A stretch of DNA of 64,000 bases from Planococcus sp. MB-3u-03. GTDB lineage: Bacteria > Bacillota > Bacilli > Bacillales_A > Planococcaceae. Below the pieces are notes generated by a model that was not told the origin of the DNA, ran no database searches, and saw only the letters and a program-made list of their open reading frames with translations. Made by a program: the position numbers and the translations under genes. The stretch lies in contig NZ_CP025135.1 of assembly GCF_002833405.1 (NCBI RefSeq), positions 1,221,501 to 1,285,500 on the forward strand, given 5' to 3'. Within the stretch, counting starts at the first letter, position 1; the number at the start of each line of letters is the position of its first letter. Below, piece after piece: positions 10,364 through 20,250 of the stretch.

Positions 10364-10402
10364 AAACGCACAACCGACATTAAGTCGATTGTGCGTTTTT
10401 GA
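10364..10402. terminator. Bidirectional terminator yugI / rocR-like gene
   Basis: ACGCACAA-containing stem pairing with TTGTGCGT. The stop codon of the minus-strand regulator (10380 to 10382) lies in the loop region of this hairpin. Confidence 0.8.
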
Positions 10403-11685
10403 TTTTCCGCAAACGGTATTGAAGGTTCTGGCGGCTCATGCCTGGTGCCTGGGCAGCTTTCGTCACATTGCCTCCGTAAAGATCCATCGCTTTCTCCAAA
10501 TAATACATTTCCGCTTCCTGCAAATACTCCTCGAGCGGCAGCAAATCCTTATCGGAGCTGACCAGGAAGTCTTCTGGCTGCAGCGAGCCTCTTTGCGTTT
10601 TAGCTTGAAATGATGCGGCAGCATGGAAGCCGTCACGATTTCCTGTGTCGTGACGAGTGATGTGATTTCATCAACAGCAATTCAAGCTCCTTTAGGTTTC
10701 CCGGCCAGTCGTAGCTGAGGAATAATTTCTCCACTTCATCCGACAAGGAACGGATGACCGACCCGACTTTCATCCGGTGCCGGGAGAAATAATCATCGAC
10801 AAACGGCAAAATGTCTTCTTTCCTGCGGCGCAGCGGCTCCACCTTGATGGTCATCGCCGAGAAGAAATAATACAGGTCTTTCACCAATGTATTGGAAGAA
10901 ATCAATTCGACCGGATCATCGCCAACACTCGCAACGAAATAACAATCACCCGCTGCATGCCGTTCGACTACTTCTAGGAGCTGCACTTGCAAGGCGCGCG
11001 GCAACAAGTCGATGCGCTCACAATAAATCGTGCCGTGCTGCATGCGATCGATTTCCTTATCCAACTCATCGATCAACCGGCTATCGGTCCCATGGCAATA
11101 CAGAATATGCATTGGAAGCTCAGAAGCATGGGCGGAATGGATGGCTTCTGCAAGCAACTCTTTGCCCGTTCCGGATTCGCCGACCAATAACACCGGCAGT
11201 TTGGCGGCGGCAGCTTTTTCTGCACGGGCAATGATGTTTTTCATGCTCGCGGATACGGCAGTCAGGCTGGCGAAGGTAATCGGTTCCTCGTATTTCTTCA
11301 GCGGTTGATAGATGACGCGCTCCAAGGTTGTGACATCTCGTGCCAGCTCAATCGCTCCAATCAGCACTTCGTCTTCAAAGACAGGGTAACTGTCATTGAT
11401 GGTGGTGATTTCTTGCCCTTTGCGGTTCCAATAGGTTTGCTTGATGTTCAATATGGGGGTTCCGCTCGTCAGCACTTGAAGCAATGTGCTCTGCGTTTGG
11501 TCGAAACGGAACATCTCCAAGAGCGACCGGTCCGTTAATTCCTGAAAATCGAAGCCTTCGATTTCCCGCATCTTGCGATTGTACAAAATGGTTTTCCCTT
11601 TGCTGTCGATGGCGTGTATCCCTACAGCCACGTGATCTCCAGCGAATTTATAAAAAGGGGCCAAGTCTATTTGCTGTTCGTTCAT
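10380..11685 (-). CDS. RocR-like PAS/AAA+/Fis regulator lacking GAFTGA (frameshifted near C-terminus)
   Basis: A transcription regulator built like sigma-54 activators: PAS domain (about residues 10 to 120), AAA+ core, and a C-terminal Fis-type helix-turn-helix (NVTKAAQA.GMSRQNLQYRL near 10395 to 10460). Walker A is intact (GESGTGKE, residues 169 to 176). The expected stretch with ELFGHEKGAFTGA is absent, and Walker B reads HGTIYCERID (217 to 226) instead of GGTLFLDEI. It therefore probably cannot remodel sigma-54 holoenzyme. Frame breaks near 10672 and 10590 separate the HTH from the rest and look like one-base errors. Start ATG 11685 has GAGGTG six bases upstream. Divergent from rocA, so control of the roc genes is likely. 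Confidence 0.8.
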
Positions 11686-11728
11686 GGCCATCACCTCAAA
11701 ATTATTTTGACTTTTTAGATTAAAATGC

Positions 11729-11757
11729 TTGAAAAACGCAACAATCTTTTGCATTAT
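11729..11757 (+). promoter_or_regulatory. Candidate sigma-A promoter of rocA with internal dyad
   Basis: TTGAAA, 17-base spacer, CATTAT. A dyad GCAAC-N5-TTTGC (11738 to 11752) fills the spacer. No -24/-12 (GG...GC) element is visible in the intergenic region. Confidence 0.45.
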
Positions 11758-11777
11758 TATAAGTGGAAACAGATTAA

Positions 11778-11800
11778 GAGTGCAAATTTTTTTTGCGCTC
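11778..11800 (+). promoter_or_regulatory. Inverted repeat in the rocA leader
   Basis: GAGTGCAAA and TTTGCGCTC, separated by five T, form a 9-bp inverted repeat with one T/C difference. Its centre is 44 bp from the dyad inside the rocA promoter. It could be an operator or a leader hairpin. Confidence 0.5.
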
Positions 11801-11824
11801 GCTCAATTATAAGGAGGATTCCCA

Positions 11825-13369
11825 ATGATTCCCTACAAACATGAACCATTTACAGACTTCTCGATCGAAGAGAATCGCAATGCATACTTGGAAGGCCTGA
11901 AAACGGTTGAAGGATACCTCGGCCAGGATTACCCGTTGATCATCGGCGGAGAACGCGTAACGACTGAAGACAAAATCGTTTCATTCAATCCGGCGGATAA
12001 AGAAGAAATCGTTGGGCGCGTCTCCAAATCAAATAAAGAACTCGCAGAAAAAGCGATGCAAGAAGCGGATGCTGCATTCAAAACATGGAAAAAAGTGAAA
12101 CCTGAAGTACGTGCAGATGTCTTGTTCAGAGCAGCTGCAATCATTCGCCGCCGCAAGCACGAATTCTCGGCGCTACTCACAAAAGAAGCAGGCAAGCCTT
12201 GGAATGAAGCGGATGCAGATACTGCAGAAGCGATCGATTTCCTAGAATACTACGGCCGCCAAATGCTGCGCCTCAAAGACGGTATGCCAATGGAAAGCCG
12301 TCCAGGCGAATATAACCGTTACGACTATATTCCACTCGGCGTAGGTGTTGTCATCTCTCCATGGAACTTCGCATTCGCAATCATGGCGGGTACGACAGTT
12401 GCAGCGATGGTAGCAGGCAATACGGTTCTCTTGAAGCCAGCTTCAACAACTCCGGTTGTCGCTTATAAATTCATCGAAGTATTGGAAGAAGCAGGCATGC
12501 CTAAAGGCGTCGTCAACTATATTCCAGGACCGGGATCTGAAGTCGGCGACTATTTGGTCGACCACCCGAACACTCGCTTCATTTCATTCACAGGTTCAAA
12601 AGAAGTCGGCTTGCGCATCGCAGAACGTTCTTCTAAAGTGAATGAAGGCCAAATCTGGATGAAACGCTTGATCGCTGAAATGGGCGGTAAGAACACGATG
12701 GTCGTTGACAACAATGCAGACCTCGAGCTTGCTGCACAATCCATTGTCAAATCTGCTTTCGGCTTCAGCGGCCAGAAATGTTCTGCAGGATCACGTGCTG
12801 TCATCGTAGAAGATGTCTACGACGAAGTACTTGAGCGTGTTGTGGAATTGACGAATGAACTCACGATCGGCAACACGGTTGACCAATCGAACTTCATGGG
12901 GCCTGTCATCGACGGAAACTCATTCAAGAAAATCATGGATTATATCGAAATCGGCAAAGGCGAAGGCCGCCTAGTTGCGGGTGGAGACGGAGACGATTCA
13001 ACAGGATTCTTCGTTAACCCAACAGTCTTCGCGGACTTGGATCCACAAGCCCGCATCATGCAGGAAGAAATCTTCGGGCCGGTTGTCGGATTGATGAAAG
13101 CAAAAGACTTCAAAGAAGCGATTGACATCGCCAACAACACAGAATACGGCTTGACTGGCGGCGTGATCACCAACAACCGCGAACACCTCGAGTATGCACG
13201 TGAAGAATTCCATGTCGGTAACTTGTACTTTAACCGCGGCTGCACAGGCGCAATCGTAGGTTATCAGTCATTCGGCGGGTTCAACATGTCCGGTACCGAC
13301 TCAAAAGCAGGCGGGCCAGATTACTTGGTTCTTCATATGCAAGCACAAACAACTTCTGAGATGTTTTGA
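11825..13369 (+). CDS. rocA: 1-pyrroline-5-carboxylate dehydrogenase
   Basis: A 514-residue aldehyde dehydrogenase that oxidises L-glutamate gamma-semialdehyde to glutamate with NAD+, the last common step of proline and arginine breakdown. The catalytic Cys is at residue 319 ([12 protein letters not shown]) and the general-base Glu at 285 (LIAEMGGKN). The NAD-binding strand [20 protein letters not shown] is present, as is the C-terminal [18 protein letters not shown] anchor. The length matches RocA/PruA monofunctional enzymes. Start ATG 11825 follows AAGGAGGATTCCC. The gene is transcribed away from the atypical regulator and ends in a strong terminator, so it is monocistronic. No lesions were seen. 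Confidence 0.97.
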   Translation: MIPYKHEPFTDFSIEENRNAYLEGLKTVEGYLGQDYPLIIGGERVTTEDKIVSFNPADKEEIVGRVSKSNKELAEKAMQEADAAFKTWKKVKPEVRADVLFRAAAIIRRRKHEFSALLTKEAGKPWNEADADTAEAIDFLEYYGRQMLRLKDGMPMESRPGEYNRYDYIPLGVGVVISPWNFAFAIMAGTTVAAMVAGNTVLLKPASTTPVVAYKFIEVLEEAGMPKGVVNYIPGPGSEVGDYLVDHPNTRFISFTGSKEVGLRIAERSSKVNEGQIWMKRLIAEMGGKNTMVVDNNADLELAAQSIVKSAFGFSGQKCSAGSRAVIVEDVYDEVLERVVELTNELTIGNTVDQSNFMGPVIDGNSFKKIMDYIEIGKGEGRLVAGGDGDDSTGFFVNPTVFADLDPQARIMQEEIFGPVVGLMKAKDFKEAIDIANNTEYGLTGGVITNNREHLEYAREEFHVGNLYFNRGCTGAIVGYQSFGGFNMSGTDSKAGGPDYLVLHMQAQTTSEMF

Positions 13370-13401
13370 TTATTCGTTTGATGGTATAATGATGCACAAA
13401 A

Positions 13402-13427
13402 GGCAGACTCCGTGTCTGCCTTTTTTT
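13402..13427 (+). terminator. rocA terminator
   Basis: GGCAGAC TCCGT GTCTGCC followed by seven T. Confidence 0.93.
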
Positions 13428-13449
13428 AAAAAAGGTACCGTTAAGCGCA

Positions 13450-13463
13450 TTCATCTAGATGAA
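13450..13463. promoter_or_regulatory. Perfect 14-bp palindrome upstream of rocD
   Basis: TTCATCTAGATGAA is self-complementary and lies 60 bp before the rocD start codon, between the rocA terminator and the rocD ribosome binding site. It is a candidate operator; the protein that would bind it is not known from this window. Confidence 0.4.
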
Positions 13464-13522
13464 ATATTTCACAAAACTTTCAGGCTCAGCGGGTCTCGCC
13501 TTAATTTAAGGAGGAATTTGGA

Positions 13523-14716
13523 ATGACACAAACACAGTCAATCATTGAAAAAACAGAGCAGTACGGGGCAAAGAACTACCATCCACTACCGATCGTCATC
13601 TCGAAAGCGGAAGGCGTATGGGTAACGGATCCGGAAGGCAATAAATTCATGGACATGCTCTCTGCTTATTCAGCAGTGAACCAAGGCCACCGCCATCCGA
13701 AAATCATCCAGGCTTTGAAAGACCAAGCCGACCGGGTGACTCTTACGTCGCGCGCTTTCCATAACGACCAATTGGCGCCGTGGTATGAAATGATCTGTAA
13801 GATTTCTGGCAAAGAAATGGCCTTGCCGATGAACACGGGAGCGGAAGCTGTGGAAACAGCCATCAAAGCTGCACGCCGCTGGGCATACGACGTTAAAGGC
13901 GTTGAAGAGAACAAGGTAGAAATCATTGCATGCGAAGGCAACTTCCATGGCCGTACGATGACTGCCGTCTCACTTTCATCTGACCCTGAATACCGCAGAG
14001 GCTTCGGCCCGATGCTTCCTGGCATCAACATCGTGCCGTTTGGCGATTTGGAAGCATTGAAAAATGCCATTACGCCAAACACTGCAGCCTTCCTCATCGA
14101 GCCGATCCAAGGCGAAGCTGGAATCATCATGCCGCCAAAAGGCTTCTTGAAAGCAGCACGCGAACTTTGCCGCGAAAACAATGTCTTGTTCATCGCTGAC
14201 GAAATCCAGTGCGGCCTTGCACGTACCGGCAAAATGTTCGCTTGCGAATGGGAAGATGTAGATCCGGATATGTACATTCTCGGGAAAGCACTTGGAGGCG
14301 GAGTATTCCCGATCTCTTGTGTCGTCGCAGACAATGAAGTGCTTGGCGTATTCAATCCGGGTTCACACGGCTCCACTTTCGGTGGCAATCCGTTAGCATG
14401 CGCCGTATCCATCGCTTCCATGCAAGTCATCCAAGATGAAAACCTTACGGAACGCTCGCAGGAGCTCGGCACTTACTTCATGGATGAACTGAAAAAACTC
14501 GACCATCCTGTAATCAAAGAAGTCCGCGGACGCGGCTTATTTATCGGAATGGAATTGACTGAAGCTGCGCGCCCTTACTGCGAACAGCTGAAAGAACTCG
14601 GGCTTTTGTGCAAAGAAACGCATGATACAGTCATCCGTTTTGCACCGCCATTGATCATCACGAAAGAAGAGCTAGACTGGGCACTAGAGCGCATTCACCA
14701 AGTGTTCACAAAATAA
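13523..14716 (+). CDS. rocD: Ornithine aminotransferase
   Basis: A 397-residue class III aminotransferase that moves the delta-amino group of ornithine to 2-oxoglutarate, giving glutamate semialdehyde, the substrate of RocA next door. The PLP lysine is Lys255 in LGKALGGG, preceded by the cofactor Asp in [31 protein letters not shown] near residue 110 is the family cofactor-binding segment, and [15 protein letters not shown] is also conserved. Start ATG 13523 follows AAGGAGGAATTTGGA. It is followed by rocG after about 80 bp with a 7-bp inverted repeat and no full terminator, so rocD-rocG may be cotranscribed. Confidence 0.97.
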   Translation: MTQTQSIIEKTEQYGAKNYHPLPIVISKAEGVWVTDPEGNKFMDMLSAYSAVNQGHRHPKIIQALKDQADRVTLTSRAFHNDQLAPWYEMICKISGKEMALPMNTGAEAVETAIKAARRWAYDVKGVEENKVEIIACEGNFHGRTMTAVSLSSDPEYRRGFGPMLPGINIVPFGDLEALKNAITPNTAAFLIEPIQGEAGIIMPPKGFLKAARELCRENNVLFIADEIQCGLARTGKMFACEWEDVDPDMYILGKALGGGVFPISCVVADNEVLGVFNPGSHGSTFGGNPLACAVSIASMQVIQDENLTERSQELGTYFMDELKKLDHPVIKEVRGRGLFIGMELTEAARPYCEQLKELGLLCKETHDTVIRFAPPLIITKEELDWALERIHQVFTK

Positions 14717-14725
14717 CAATCGGTG

Positions 14726-14745
14726 TGGCAAATGGAAGTTTGCCA
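14726..14745. promoter_or_regulatory. Inverted repeat between rocD and rocG
   Basis: TGGCAAATGGAAGTTTGCCA: 7-bp arms with a 6-base spacer. The core GCAAA...TTTGC resembles the dyads upstream of rocA, but the spacer is one base longer. No T-run follows, so an operator or processing hairpin is more likely than a terminator. Confidence 0.45.
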
Positions 14746-14797
14746 TGTTACACTAGATGCGAGTAATTACTAAAATACAAAGAGGCGAAACTAAACA

Positions 14798-16042
14798 ATG
14801 GCTGAAAACTTGAACTTGTTGACGTCAACGCAGGATGTCATTAAAATTGCATTGGATAAACTTGGATACGAAGATTCGATGTATGAACTTCTGAAGGAAC
14901 CGATGCGGATCTTGGAAGTGCGTATCCCGATCCGGATGGACGATGGGAAAACCAAAGTGTTCACGGGATTCCGTGCGCAGCATAACGACGCTGTCGGCCC
15001 AACTAAGGGGGGAGTCCGCTTCCACCCTGATGTGAACCGCGACGAGGTTATCGCGCTTTCCATGTGGATGACATTGAAATGCGGAATCGTGGACTTGCCA
15101 TACGGCGGCGGTAAAGGCGGCATCATTTGCGACCCGCGCGAAATGTCCATGCACGAAATCGAAAAGCTGAGCCGTGGCTATGTGCGCGCCATCAGCCAGA
15201 TTGTCGGGCCGAACAAGGACATCCCAGCGCCGGATGTTTTCACAAACTCGCAAATCATGGCCTGGATGTTCGACGAATACAGCAAGATTGACGAATTCAA
15301 CTCACCAGGATTCATTACAGGTAAGCCGATTGTGCTGGGCGGTTCACAAGGCCGTGACAAAGCAACTGCACAAGGCGTCACGATCGTGATCAATGAAGCG
15401 GCGAAAAAACGCGGACTTGACATGAAAGGCGCACGCGTCGTTATTCAAGGATTTGGTAACGCTGGCAGTTTCTTGGCGAAATTCCTTCACGATGCAGGAG
15501 CCAAAGTTGTCGGCATTTCCGATGCTTACGGTGCACTGCACGATCCAGCAGGTTTGGATATCGATTATCTTCTCGACCGTCGCGACAGCTTCGGGACCGT
15601 CACAACGCTTTTCGACAATACCATCACCAATAAAGAATTGTTCGAAATCGACTGTGATATCCTGGTACCGGCAGCAATCGCCAACCAGATCACAGAAGAA
15701 AACGCACACGATATCAAAGCTTCTATCGTAGTCGAAGCTGCAAACGGGCCAACAACGGCTGAAGCAACAAAGATTTTGACGGATCGCGGAATCTTGCTTG
15801 TGCCTGATGTGCTTGCAAGTTCCGGCGGTGTAACAGTTTCTTACTTTGAATGGGTGCAGAATAACCAAGGTTATTACTGGACGCAGGAAGAAGTCGACGA
15901 GAAGCTCGAGAAGAAATTGGTGGAAGCTTTTGAGAACGTATACAATGTAGCCACCAACCGGAATATCGACATGCGCCTTGCCGCGTATATGGTCGGTGCA
16001 AGGAGAACTGCAGAAGCTTCACGCTTCCGTGGATGGGTATAA
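14798..16042 (+). CDS. rocG: NAD-specific glutamate dehydrogenase (RocG/GudB)
   Basis: A 414-residue hexameric-type catabolic glutamate dehydrogenase that converts glutamate to 2-oxoglutarate and ammonia. The active-site lysine is Lys106 in [10 protein letters not shown]; upstream are [15 protein letters not shown] and RFHPDV. The NAD-binding Rossmann motif [13 protein letters not shown] is near residue 220. RocG and GudB cannot be told apart from sequence alone; the position after rocD favours the RocG role. Start ATG 14798 follows an AGAGGCGAAAC site. It completes the arginine/ornithine/proline route together with rocA and rocD. No lesions. Confidence 0.93.
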   Translation: MAENLNLLTSTQDVIKIALDKLGYEDSMYELLKEPMRILEVRIPIRMDDGKTKVFTGFRAQHNDAVGPTKGGVRFHPDVNRDEVIALSMWMTLKCGIVDLPYGGGKGGIICDPREMSMHEIEKLSRGYVRAISQIVGPNKDIPAPDVFTNSQIMAWMFDEYSKIDEFNSPGFITGKPIVLGGSQGRDKATAQGVTIVINEAAKKRGLDMKGARVVIQGFGNAGSFLAKFLHDAGAKVVGISDAYGALHDPAGLDIDYLLDRRDSFGTVTTLFDNTITNKELFEIDCDILVPAAIANQITEENAHDIKASIVVEAANGPTTAEATKILTDRGILLVPDVLASSGGVTVSYFEWVQNNQGYYWTQEEVDEKLEKKLVEAFENVYNVATNRNIDMRLAAYMVGARRTAEASRFRGWV

Positions 16043-16047
16043 AAACC

Positions 16048-16076
16048 AACCGCTCGGCATTTGCCGGGCGGTTTTC
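16048..16076 (+). terminator. rocG terminator
   Basis: AACCGCTCGGCA / TGCCGGGCGGTT stem followed by TTTTC. Confidence 0.9.
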
Positions 16077-16152
16077 TTATGCTCAATGTTTTGCTTTTTC
16101 AGGATTGAAAATTCATAATGAAATCTGAACGTATATCGGAGGAGGAGATTAG

Positions 16153-17316
16153 ATGAACGCATTTTCTTTCTATAACCCAGTCAAATTGATTTTTGGCAAA
16201 GGGCAATTGGAAGCATTGAAAAACGAAGTGCCGAATTATGGCAAAAAAGTATTGGTCGTATACGGCGGAGGCAGCATCAAGAAAAACGGCCTTTACGATG
16301 AAGTTATGGCCAAGCTAAATGAAATGGGCGTCGAAATCCATGAACTTTCTGGTGTAGAGCCAAACCCGCGCCTCTCAACAGCAAAACGCGGAATTGAAAT
16401 TTGCAAAAAAGAGAACATCGATATGCTGCTAGCAGTCGGCGGCGGTTCTGTCATCGATTGCACAAAACTTATTGCGGCCGGAGCTAAATACGATGGCGAC
16501 GCATGGGATTTTGTCACACGCAAAGCGACACCTGAAGAAGTATTGCCTTTTGGCACAGTCTTGACTTTGGCAGCAACAGGCTCTGAAATGAACGCCGGTT
16601 CTGTTATCACGAATGAAGAAACAGAAGAAAAATACGGCTGGGGCAGCCCGCTGACATTCCCGAAATTCTCTATTTTGGACCCGAGCTACACGAAATCCGT
16701 GCCGCGCGACCATACAGTCTATGGGGTAGTGGATATGATGTCGCATATGTTCGAGCAGTATTACCATAATGCAACGAACACGCCAGTACAAGACCAGATG
16801 ATCGAAGGCGTGTTGCGTGCTGTGATCGATACAGCTCCGAAACTCATGGAAGACCTTGAAAGCTATGAGCACCGTGAAACCATTCTATTTGCCGGAACGA
16901 TGGGGCTTAACAACTTCCTACAGATGGGCTATAACGGAGACTGGGCATCCCATAATATCGAGCATGCGGTCTCTGCGATTTATGACATTCCACATGCAGG
17001 CGGCTTGGCAATTTTGTTCCCTCAATGGATGCGCCATAACGTGCCGGTCAACCCGTCACGATTCGCACAAATGGCTGTCCGTGTATTCGGCGTCGACGCT
17101 GCAAACAAATCCGAGGAAGAAATCGCAAACGAAGGAATCGACCGTCTCGTAGAGTTCTGGACATCGATTGGGGCTCCAAGCAGCCTGAAAGATTACGATA
17201 TCGATGATTCCCGTTTCTCAGACATCGTCGACAAAACACTCGTCTACGGCGAATTCGGTAACTTCAATAAATTGAACGGGGAAGATGTAGAGAAAATCCT
17301 ACAAGCTTCGCTATAA
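16153..17316 (+). CDS. Iron-containing alcohol dehydrogenase (butanol dehydrogenase-like)
   Basis: A 387-residue group III (Fe-dependent) alcohol dehydrogenase like B. subtilis YugJ/YugK and clostridial BdhA/B, reducing aldehydes to alcohols with NAD(P)H. The NAD-binding GGGS motifs are [11 protein letters not shown] near residue 40 and [12 protein letters not shown] near 100. Metal ligands are expected at Asp and His in [12 protein letters not shown] (about 198 to 210) and in the [20 protein letters not shown] segment (about 270 to 290). Start ATG 16153 follows GGAGGAGATTAG. It stands alone between two terminators. The physiological substrate is not readable. yugI and yugJ also neighbour each other in B. 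subtilis. Confidence 0.92.
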   Translation: MNAFSFYNPVKLIFGKGQLEALKNEVPNYGKKVLVVYGGGSIKKNGLYDEVMAKLNEMGVEIHELSGVEPNPRLSTAKRGIEICKKENIDMLLAVGGGSVIDCTKLIAAGAKYDGDAWDFVTRKATPEEVLPFGTVLTLAATGSEMNAGSVITNEETEEKYGWGSPLTFPKFSILDPSYTKSVPRDHTVYGVVDMMSHMFEQYYHNATNTPVQDQMIEGVLRAVIDTAPKLMEDLESYEHRETILFAGTMGLNNFLQMGYNGDWASHNIEHAVSAIYDIPHAGGLAILFPQWMRHNVPVNPSRFAQMAVRVFGVDAANKSEEEIANEGIDRLVEFWTSIGAPSSLKDYDIDDSRFSDIVDKTLVYGEFGNFNKLNGEDVEKILQASL

Positions 17317-17320
17317 TATA

Positions 17321-17356
17321 AAAAATCCCGATGCATGATGCATCGGGATTTTTTTA
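17321..17356. terminator. Bidirectional terminator, alcohol dehydrogenase / CDF transporter
   Basis: AAATCCCGATGCAT GATGCATCGGGATTT: almost perfectly palindromic with T-runs on both sides. Confidence 0.92.
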
Positions 17357-18343
17357 TTCGGGTTTCTTCAATGAATCAGGACGCTTACTAACGTGTACCC
17401 AGTGTTTTTCACCATCGTCTGCATCGAGTGAGACGATTACATCATCTACGCTAGGCTGGCTCAAAATAAGTTCAGCCAAACGGTTCTGCAACTCGTCCGC
17501 TTCTTTGACGGTCAGGTTAGGGTCAACCTCCACTAAGGTTTCAACGTGAAGAAATTCACCCTCTTTGACTACTTCCAGTTCACGGATGTCTTTGACGGAA
17601 GGTCGATTGGAAAGGAGATGTGCAATATGGTTAACCATTTGTTCATCCGTTTCTCCAATGACACCACGTGCATTATCCAAGAAAATTTTCGTCACGACGT
17701 AGAACATCATAAAGCCGATTGCGATGGATGCTGCGCCTTCAATTTGCAGGAATCCAGTATAGTGTGCGATTAGAACGGCGATCAAAGCTAAAATTCCGCC
17801 AGCCGTAGCAACCAAATCTTCCAAAAACACGAGTTTCGTTGCCGGTTTAGCGCGATTCAAATGCCCAAAGCTCGTAGTTAGCGGGGCAAGAGCGCCGCCT
17901 TTTACGCCAGCTTCATGCAATACTTCTTTTCCGGCTTTATACATTACGAATAATTCAAGTAAAATAGCGATTGATAATACAACAACACTGATAATAAAGC
18001 CATCTGCTTCGATCGGGTGGGTCATCTGATGCCAGCCCTCACGAATAGTTTCATAAGCCATGATCCCAACTATTAGAACTGCTGCAAGCAAAACTAAATT
18101 CAACAGGCGGCCAAAACCATTTGGAAAACGCTTAGTCGGGGCTTTTTTCGATAATGCAGATCCAATGAAAACAAAATATTGGTTCGCCGCGTCACCGATA
18201 GAGTGCATCGTTTCAGCGAACATGGCAACATTTCCGGTAAAAGTAAAGGCGACGCCTTTCATGATAGCAATAAACGTATTAATGAGTGCTGCGTAAAGTG
18301 AAGGTTTATTTCCTCCCTTTAGCAATCCAAAAAATTCTCCCAA
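17354..18343 (-). CDS. Cation diffusion facilitator (CDF) family transporter
   Basis: A 329-residue CDF-type divalent-metal/proton antiporter: six hydrophobic segments in the first 215 residues and a cytoplasmic C-terminal ferredoxin-like domain (ETLVEVDPNLTVKEADELQN). The TM2 metal site is visible as MHSIGDAANQYF (H..D), while the second pair is less clear than in ZitB/CzcD. The N-terminal KGGNKPSLYAALINTFIA is typical of the YdbO subgroup. Start is TTG 18343 with AAAGGGGGAAT upstream, placed only 14 bp after the MgtC-like gene, so the two form an operon. The metal is not readable; Zn, Fe or Mn are possible. Confidence 0.85.
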   Translation of the reverse strand: MGEFFGLLKGGNKPSLYAALINTFIAIMKGVAFTFTGNVAMFAETMHSIGDAANQYFVFIGSALSKKAPTKRFPNGFGRLLNLVLLAAVLIVGIMAYETIREGWHQMTHPIEADGFIISVVVLSIAILLELFVMYKAGKEVLHEAGVKGGALAPLTTSFGHLNRAKPATKLVFLEDLVATAGGILALIAVLIAHYTGFLQIEGAASIAIGFMMFYVVTKIFLDNARGVIGETDEQMVNHIAHLLSNRPSVKDIRELEVVKEGEFLHVETLVEVDPNLTVKEADELQNRLAELILSQPSVDDVIVSLDADDGEKHWVHVSKRPDSLKKPE

Positions 18344-18356
18344 AAAAATTCCCCCT

Positions 18357-19088
18357 TTAGTTAATCATTTCGATATCCACTTGCTTCACGCTACTAATAG
18401 AAGAAATCTCCTTATACAGGTCGATGGTTTCTTTTCCCTGTGCGTAGGACATGCGGATCGAAAGTTTGTAGTACAAAGTTCCATTTTGCTGTTCCGGATG
18501 AAGAATCGACAAGTCTTCAATAGTCATGCCACTGTGTTTAAGCTCTTCCAATACTTCGCTTATAGCCTCCTCTCCCGAAACATACACAGTCAGTTTCGCT
18601 TCTGTCTGTCTCAGTCGTTTAGGGCCAAAACGGAAGAGGAGAGGAGGTATCACCTCAATTCCAATGAGCACTAACAAGACAGCGGTCAATGCTTCAATGT
18701 AAAAGCCAGCAGCGACAGCAATGCCAATTCCGCCAGATCCCCAAATCATCGCTGCCGTCGTTAATCCCGATATGGAATCATTCCCTCGTTTCAAGATAAC
18801 CCCGGCGCCTAAGAATCCAATCCCTGAAACAATTTGTGCTGCAAGCCGGAGCGGATCCATTGTGATATTTACACCTTCATTGCTGCTCGATTCTGCAATA
18901 TAAGCAGACTCAATTGAAATAATGGTCAATAAACAGCTGAATGTGGCAATGACCATACTTGTCTTCAAACCAACAGGCTTCCTCTTTAATTCCCTTTCCA
19001 ACCCTATAACTAAACTTAAAACGGCGGCAATCGTTAATTTCATGAATGTCTCGAATGAGGAGATTTCGAGCGCGCTGAAAAATTCCAA
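18357..19088 (-). CDS. MgtC/SapB family membrane protein
   Basis: A roughly 243-residue MgtC/SapB protein: four or five membrane helices with the signature VIGLERELKRKPVGLKTSM near residue 30, then GIGFLGAGVILK, then a soluble C-terminal ACT-like domain (KLTVYVSGEEAISEVLEEL). MgtC relatives affect Mg2+ and phosphate homeostasis, and a direct transport role is disputed. An ATG at 19103 overlaps the ribosome binding site GGAGG, so I prefer TTG 19088, eight bases after it. It is the first gene of a two-gene operon with the CDF transporter. Confidence 0.85.
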   Translation of the reverse strand: MEFFSALEISSFETFMKLTIAAVLSLVIGLERELKRKPVGLKTSMVIATFSCLLTIISIESAYIAESSSNEGVNITMDPLRLAAQIVSGIGFLGAGVILKRGNDSISGLTTAAMIWGSGGIGIAVAAGFYIEALTAVLLVLIGIEVIPPLLFRFGPKRLRQTEAKLTVYVSGEEAISEVLEELKHSGMTIEDLSILHPEQQNGTLYYKLSIRMSYAQGKETIDLYKEISSISSVKQVDIEMIN

Positions 19089-19184
19089 GATCACAACCTC
19101 CATTTCACTTTGCGGTTGAATGTGGAGCCGGCAAATGGCAAACTGAAAAGTGATGTCAAAATCTAATGTAGCAAGAGGTGCCTA

Positions 19185-20087
19185 ATGGAAAAACCAACGA
19201 TTCATCCTTATATACCCATTCTGGTCGGAGTTATCTCAGTTGCGATGTCTGCAATCTTTGTGAAGATGACCACAGCTGATGCGGGCGTCACTGCCTTTTA
19301 CCGGATGTTATTTTCTATTCTATTAATGTCCCCGGTATTCCTCTATAGCTATCTGCCCGAAATAAAGAAACTAAATAGAAGAGACTGGGTATTCTCGGCA
19401 ATCGCCGGCATCTTCTTGGCTTTCCATTTTATACTCTGGTTTGAATCGCTTAACTACACTTCTGTAGCGAGCTCTACTGTTCTGGTAACATTGCAGCCTC
19501 TTTTTGCATTTGCCGGCACATACTTTTTCTTTAAAGAGCGCCTCTCTGCAAAAACCCTAATCTCTGGGGCGGTTGCAATCACAGGGAGTATTGTAATTGC
19601 ATATGGAGACTTTCAGGTAAGTGGAAGTGCTTTGTTTGGTGACATATTGGCGCTCATTGCATGTGCGTTGATCACTGCATATTTATTATTCGGTCAAGAT
19701 GTCCGGAAACGATTATCTTTAGTGACCTATACGTTTATTGTGTATGGTTTTAGTACCGTAACGCTATTTTTCTATATTATTGCTAAAGGAGAGTCGTTTG
19801 GTCCTTATCCTAAGGAAGAGTGGATGTGGTTTCTTCTATTAGCTCTTATTCCGAATCTTCTTGGACACACTTTATTTAATTGGGCAGTAAAGTGGGTGAG
19901 CACAAACGTAATTTCGATCGCTATTCTATTTGAGCCAGTAGGGGCGGCAATATTGGCGTATTTTATACTTGGAGAACTGGTTAGCAAATCACAAATTATT
20001 GGTGGAAGCATTGTGATTGCAGGGCTGTTATTGTTTGTTACTGATTATAGAAGAATTAGAAAAATCTTTTTTCGAAAAAGTGCTTGA
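19185..20087 (+). CDS. EamA-family DMT permease
   Basis: A 300-residue drug/metabolite transporter with two five-helix EamA halves (repeat boundaries near residues 145 to 160). Recognisable segments are SAIFVKMTTADAGVTAFYRM in TM1-2 and LFNWAVKWVSTNVISIAILF, EPVGAAILAYF in the second half. The tail is basic (YRRIRKIFFRKSA). Start ATG 19185 follows GAGGTGCCTA. Such permeases export amino acids or other small metabolites; the substrate is unknown. It lies just upstream of the rRNA operon, whose promoter starts about 70 bp after the stop codon. No clear terminator is seen in between. Confidence 0.88.
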   Translation: MEKPTIHPYIPILVGVISVAMSAIFVKMTTADAGVTAFYRMLFSILLMSPVFLYSYLPEIKKLNRRDWVFSAIAGIFLAFHFILWFESLNYTSVASSTVLVTLQPLFAFAGTYFFFKERLSAKTLISGAVAITGSIVIAYGDFQVSGSALFGDILALIACALITAYLLFGQDVRKRLSLVTYTFIVYGFSTVTLFFYIIAKGESFGPYPKEEWMWFLLLALIPNLLGHTLFNWAVKWVSTNVISIAILFEPVGAAILAYFILGELVSKSQIIGGSIVIAGLLLFVTDYRRIRKIFFRKSA

Positions 20088-20158
20088 TTTTTTTAAGTAT
20101 GCGGTTTATAGTTGTAAATGTCCTCGAAACAAGCCGATAAAAATATTTTGAAATAGTA

Positions 20159-20187
20159 TTGACATCGAGTTTTAAAAAGGATATAGT
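20159..20187 (+). promoter_or_regulatory. rRNA operon promoter
   Basis: TTGACA, exactly 17 bases, TATAGT: a near-consensus sigma-A promoter, followed by about 250 bp of leader before mature 16S. Confidence 0.88.
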
Positions 20188-20221
20188 AATCAAGTCGCCA
20201 AAACAAGGCGCACAACATGAA

Positions 20222-20250
20222 CCTTGAAAACTGAACAGCAAAACGTCAAC
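20222..20250 (+). other. 16S rRNA processing stem, left arm
   Basis: This leader segment (from CCTTGAAAACTGAAC to GTCAAC) is complementary over about 28 bases to 22016-22043 behind 16S. Together they form the long stem normally cut by RNase III. Two small irregularities are present in the right arm. Confidence 0.8.

Noticed and set aside
11701..11824. Sigma-54 (-24/-12) promoter expected before rocA
   Set aside because: No TGG...GC pair with the right 10-base spacing was found; TTGAAA/CATTAT is the better candidate, and the divergent regulator lacks GAFTGA.
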